Below are positions 6,070 to 8,789 of a stretch of 8,789 nucleotides of DNA, one piece after another. The notes under the pieces were generated by a model. That model made no database searches and was not told the origin of the DNA. It saw only the letters and a program-made list of their open reading frames with translations. The DNA comes from an uncultured Chitinophagaceae bacterium (GTDB lineage Bacteria > Bacteroidota > Bacteroidia > Chitinophagales > Chitinophagaceae). Where the stretch lies: positions 1-8,789 of the forward strand of contig CAMPGT010000162.1 in NCBI GenBank assembly GCA_946885665.1. The letters are read 5' to 3'. The position numbers and the translations under genes were made by a program. How positions within the stretch are numbered: the first letter of the stretch is position 1; every line of letters begins with the position of its first letter.

Positions 6070-8511
6070 ATGTTTAAAAGTTACCTGGTAGTCGCCTGGA
6101 GAAATTTATTGAGAAACAGGACGTTCTCCGTTATCAACATCACCGGCCTGGCCGTGGGGCTGGCTTGTTTCGTGCTGATCGCCTTGTATGTGCTGGACGA
6201 ACTGAGCTTTGACCGCTATTACGATAAAGCCGGAAATATCTACCGCATCAACATGGATGCCCGCTGGGGCGGCCAGGACCTTCGGAGTGCCGAGACGTCG
6301 GATATGATGGGGCCGCTCCTCAAAAAGGATTACCCGGAGATAAAAGATTTTACGCGTATCTATCACCACAGCGGCGACACAAAACTGATCCGCAAGGGAA
6401 ATGAATACATCACCGAAACGCGGGCCGCTTACGTGGATTCCACATTCTTCAACGTGTTTAATTTTCCAGCAGTGGAGGGTAATACGCGTAGTGCATTGAA
6501 TGACGCGCACACGGTAGTGATGACGGCATCAACCGCTGCGCGTTATTTTGGATCGGCACACGATGCTGTCGGCAAGATGCTCGCAGTGCAGGAAGGCGGC
6601 AAAGAGGTGCCCTATAAAGTGACTGCTGTTATCGGGGATATTCGGGATAATACACATTTCCATTTCGACCTGCTTTTCTCAATGAGGAGTTTAAACTATT
6701 CGTGGGGACAAATAGGGAACATCAATTTTCATACATACCTCGCGCTTCAACCCGGCACCGGTCAACAGGCATTTGAGAAAAAATTTCCGGAGTACATCAG
6801 GAATTATCTTATTCCGGCATTGAAAGAATTTCAAATTTATAGTTTGGAAGACTTTGAAAGATCGGGAAACCGGGTTCAGTTTTCGCTCATGCCCGTTACA
6901 CGCATTCATCTGTATTCCGACAGGCAGGGAGGTGAAGAATTAAGTCCGCCGGGCAATGTACAGTATGTAATTATTTTTTCAGCGGTCGCGCTATTCATTT
7001 TGCTTATCGCCTGTATCAATTTCATCAACCTCACCACCGCGCGATCCGCTGGCAGGGCGCGCGAAGTGGGCATCCGCAAAGTGCTGGGCACCGAACGCAG
7101 GAAGCTGGTGCTGCAGTTTCTCGTGGAATCGGGTGTAATGGTGTTCGTGTCGTTATTGATCGGCATCGCCATCGCCGCATTAGCATTGCCGGTTTTCAAT
7201 TCGTTGTCGGGCAAAACGATGACCTTTGCGAGTTTCTTCTCGCCGGTCATCCTTCCGCTGCTGATTGCGTTGCCCGTTGTTGTGGGCCTTCTCGCCGGAA
7301 GTTATCCAGCCTTTTTTCTTTCCGGGTTTAAACCGATCGAAGTGTTGAAAGGACGGTTGAAGATGGGTGCCGGCAGCGGACGTCTTCGCAGCGCACTCGT
7401 TGTGTTCCAGTTTACGACTTCTATTGTGCTGATCATAGCAACGATGGTTGTGTACAGGCAACTGCATTATATTCAAACCCGCGATCTCGGGTTCAACAAG
7501 GAGCAGGTATTGATCGTGGATGGTGCAGATGCATTGGGCAACAATGCCGAAGTGTTCAAAAGAGAAGTGGCACAACTGCGGGGGGTGAAGGGAGGAACGC
7601 TCAGTTCTTATCTGCCCGTGTCGAAATCGTCGCGTAACGCGTACAACATTTTTAAGACGCCGGTGCAGTCTCCATCCAATAGTTTTAATATTCAAACGTG
7701 GGCGATAGATGACGGGTACATTCCTACCATCGGTATTCAGTTACTGAAAGGAAGGAATTTTTCGCCCGATTTCAAGACTGATTCTTCTGCCGTGATCATT
7801 AATGAAACCGCAGCGAAGATTTTGGGATATGACGATCCGATTGGGAAAAATATATACACCTTCAATGATGCCGGTCTGCCGACTGCTTACCCGATTGTGG
7901 GTGTGGTAAAGAATTTCAATTTCGAAAATTTACATCATGAGGTGCGTCCGCTCATGTTCACTTTGCAGAGAAGCACGGGCCTTGCTTCATTTAAAGTGAA
8001 TACTGCGGAGATTGGTTCCGTAATTGATGAGGTGAAAAACAAATGGACCGTCATGGCGCCGGGTGTACCTTTCAACTACAGGTTTCTCGATGATTCTTTT
8101 AACGAGATGTACCAGGCCGAGCAACGTGTTGGAAAGATTGCGATGATCTTTTCGCTGCTCGCGATATTGATTTCGTGCCTCGGTATTTTTGGATTGGCAA
8201 CTTTTATTGCAGAGCAAAGAATTAAGGAGATAGGCATCCGCAAGGTGCTGGGTGCGAGTGCGCGCGGCATTGTGGGTTTGCTTTCAGCAGATTTTATGAA
8301 GCTCGTGGTTGTAGCGTTTGTTATTGCGGCGCCGTTGGCGTGGTGGATGATGAATAAATGGCTGCAGGATTTTGTGTATCGTGTGGATTTCAGTTGGTGG
8401 ATATTTGTTGTGGCGGGTGCGGCTGCTTTGCTGATTGCGTTGCTCACGGTAAGTTACCAGGCTGTGCGCGCCGCAATGGCGAACCCGGTGAAGAGTTTGA
8501 GGACGGAGTGA
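6070..8511 (+). CDS. ABC transporter permease, FtsX/MacB type, two-module (813 aa)
   Basis: Inner-membrane permease of the FtsX/MacB superfamily, which couples cytoplasmic ATP hydrolysis to movements of a periplasmic domain rather than moving solute through a classical channel. Eight membrane segments are visible: about 21-42, then periplasmic domain 1 (about 43-295), 298-320, 350-374, 388-412, 438-461, periplasmic domain 2 (about 465-685), 688-714, 741-761 and 775-797. The two halves are homologous: AREVGIRKVLG (330-340) and IKEIGIRKVLG (718-728) occupy the coupling-helix position after the first FtsX segment of each half. The N-terminus YLVVAWRNLLRNRTFSVINI is typical of the Bacteroidota paralogues. 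The start at ATG 6070 fits that pattern; an in-frame TTG at 6034 would add 12 residues with no family support. No ATP-binding subunit is encoded in the window, so it must pair with one encoded elsewhere. Length is normal and the gene looks intact. Substrate is unknown; lipoprotein, peptide or drug export are family possibilities. Confidence 0.95.
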   Translation: MFKSYLVVAWRNLLRNRTFSVINITGLAVGLACFVLIALYVLDELSFDRYYDKAGNIYRINMDARWGGQDLRSAETSDMMGPLLKKDYPEIKDFTRIYHHSGDTKLIRKGNEYITETRAAYVDSTFFNVFNFPAVEGNTRSALNDAHTVVMTASTAARYFGSAHDAVGKMLAVQEGGKEVPYKVTAVIGDIRDNTHFHFDLLFSMRSLNYSWGQIGNINFHTYLALQPGTGQQAFEKKFPEYIRNYLIPALKEFQIYSLEDFERSGNRVQFSLMPVTRIHLYSDRQGGEELSPPGNVQYVIIFSAVALFILLIACINFINLTTARSAGRAREVGIRKVLGTERRKLVLQFLVESGVMVFVSLLIGIAIAALALPVFNSLSGKTMTFASFFSPVILPLLIALPVVVGLLAGSYPAFFLSGFKPIEVLKGRLKMGAGSGRLRSALVVFQFTTSIVLIIATMVVYRQLHYIQTRDLGFNKEQVLIVDGADALGNNAEVFKREVAQLRGVKGGTLSSYLPVSKSSRNAYNIFKTPVQSPSNSFNIQTWAIDDGYIPTIGIQLLKGRNFSPDFKTDSSAVIINETAAKILGYDDPIGKNIYTFNDAGLPTAYPIVGVVKNFNFENLHHEVRPLMFTLQRSTGLASFKVNTAEIGSVIDEVKNKWTVMAPGVPFNYRFLDDSFNEMYQAEQRVGKIAMIFSLLAILISCLGIFGLATFIAEQRIKEIGIRKVLGASARGIVGLLSADFMKLVVVAFVIAAPLAWWMMNKWLQDFVYRVDFSWWIFVVAGAAALLIALLTVSYQAVRAAMANPVKSLRTE

Positions 8512-8516
8512 GGTTA

Positions 8517-8531
8517 TTGCCCTTCGGGCAA
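8517..8531. repeat. Short hairpin TTGCCC-TTC-GGGCAA behind the permease gene
   Basis: Perfect 6-bp inverted repeat with a 3-base loop, starting 5 bp after the permease stop codon. Its position would suit a terminator, but the bases after it are AAGTTAAG rather than a T-run, and the other strand has none either. Its left arm carries ATTGCCC, a form of the heptamer found at the right end of the window, so it may belong to the same repeat cluster. Confidence 0.5.
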
Positions 8532-8532
8532 A

Positions 8533-8563
8533 AGTTAAGAGTTAAAACCATTGCCGATTGTCC
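8533..8563. repeat. Degenerate heptamer repeats left of the GC-rich module
   Basis: Two pairs of 7-bp units are visible: AGTTAAG and AGTTAAA (8533-8546), then ATTGCCG and ATTGTCC (8550-8563). The second pair is a degenerate form of the ATTGCCT heptamer that ends the window. No reading frame with coding character covers this stretch. Confidence 0.5.
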
Positions 8564-8569
8564 ACCCCC

Positions 8570-8582
8570 GGCGCTTCGCGCC
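8570..8582. repeat. Palindrome GGCGC-TTC-GCGCC
   Basis: Perfect 5-bp inverted repeat with a 3-base loop directly before the first 80-bp unit. It is part of the same GC-rich repeat cluster and is not repeated within the units. Confidence 0.55.
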
Positions 8583-8584
8583 AC

Positions 8585-8664
8585 CCCCGCCAGCGGGGGA
8601 AATTGATGCGACTTGCTTTCCCCCTCCGGAGGGGTGGTCCCGACGAAGGAGGCACCGGAGGAGG
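8585..8664. repeat. 80-bp GC-rich palindromic repeat unit, copy 1
   Basis: First of two head-to-tail copies. It opens with the palindrome CCCCGC-CA-GCGGGG (8585-8598; one extra pair extends it to 8584-8599), contains a short AT-richer spacer, then the perfect palindrome CCCCTCCGGAGGGG (8621-8634), and ends in GGAGGAGG. It differs from copy 2 by three substitutions near its end and by two compensating single-base indels in G-runs. No coding role is supported; it resembles REP-like intergenic elements. Confidence 0.8.
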
Positions 8665-8744
8665 CCCCGCCAGCGGGGAAATTGATGCGACTTGCTTTCC
8701 CCCTCCGGAGGGGGTGGTCCCGACGAAGGAGGGACTGGGGGAGG
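8665..8744. repeat. 80-bp GC-rich palindromic repeat unit, copy 2
   Basis: Second copy, abutting copy 1 without spacer. Palindromes are CCCCGC-CA-GCGGGG (8665-8678) and CCCCCTCCGGAGGGGG (8699-8714). A further stem, GTCCC (8717-8721) with GGGAC (8731-8735), is perfect here but broken in copy 1. It ends in GGGGGAGG. Confidence 0.8.
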
Positions 8745-8761
8745 ACTCGGAGCCGGCGCGC

Positions 8762-8789
8762 ATTGCCTATTGCCTATTGCCCACTGCCT
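8762..8789. repeat. Heptamer tandem repeat (ATTGCCT type), cut by the window edge
   Basis: Four consecutive 7-bp units: ATTGCCT, ATTGCCT, ATTGCCC and ACTGCCT. The last ends exactly at the window edge, so the tract probably continues. The same heptamer appears in degenerate form at 8550-8563 on the other side of the 80-bp units. Confidence 0.75.

Noticed and set aside
7180..7695. Long minus-strand open frame inside the permease gene
   Set aside because: Antisense shadow of a well-supported membrane protein; no domain or start signal.
8585..8744. CRISPR-like array
   Set aside because: The two units abut with no unique spacers, and there are no cas genes.
8542..8763. Minus-strand open frame across the right-hand repeats
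   Set aside because: The frame is open only because the repeats are GC-rich; the translation is itself repeated Pro/Gly-rich sequence.

Overview
The window reads as a stretch of a Bacteroidota chromosome, most likely Chitinophagaceae or a close relative. The pointers are the protein families (a FtsX/MacB-type permease of about 800 residues with no ATPase beside it, a 108-residue protein of the family usually misnamed 'phosphoribosylpyrophosphate synthetase', and a multi-GAF sigma-54 activator), a Bacteroidota-type TAnnTTTG -7 box, and heptamer plus GC-rich palindromic repeats at the right end. Taxonomy is inferred from sequence character, not from a marker gene.

Left part (1-1906): bases 1-114 hold no gene I can support. 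A small membrane-anchored protein of unknown function (115-474, minus strand) is divergent from a MurC-like ligase (527-1906). The ligase appears to be expressed from a -7 box only 6 bp before its ATG, which suggests a leaderless or nearly leaderless mRNA.

Middle part (2008-5922): a large sigma-54 enhancer-binding protein with three tandem GAF modules, an AAA+ domain and a FhlA-like C-terminal HTH starts at a TTG codon. It is followed by a 155-bp gap holding a -24/-12-like element with exactly 10 bp between its GG and GC, several dyads upstream of it, and then an atypical SDR oxidoreductase and the 108-residue protein 52 bp further on. The simplest model is that the activator senses a small ligand through its GAF domains and switches on the adjacent SDR/108-aa pair with RNA polymerase-sigma54. 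This is inference. A perfect 8-bp stem-loop follows the 108-aa gene.

Right part (6070-8789): one long two-module ABC permease (FtsX/MacB fold), then about 280 bp of non-coding repeat-rich DNA. This tail has a short hairpin behind the permease stop, degenerate ATTGCCT-type heptamers, two head-to-tail copies of an 80-bp GC-rich unit built from palindromes, and a heptamer tract that runs into the window edge.

No tRNA, rRNA, CRISPR array, transposase or phage gene was seen. The most testable new idea is the local sigma-54 circuit (activator, -24/-12 element, SDR plus 108-aa protein).
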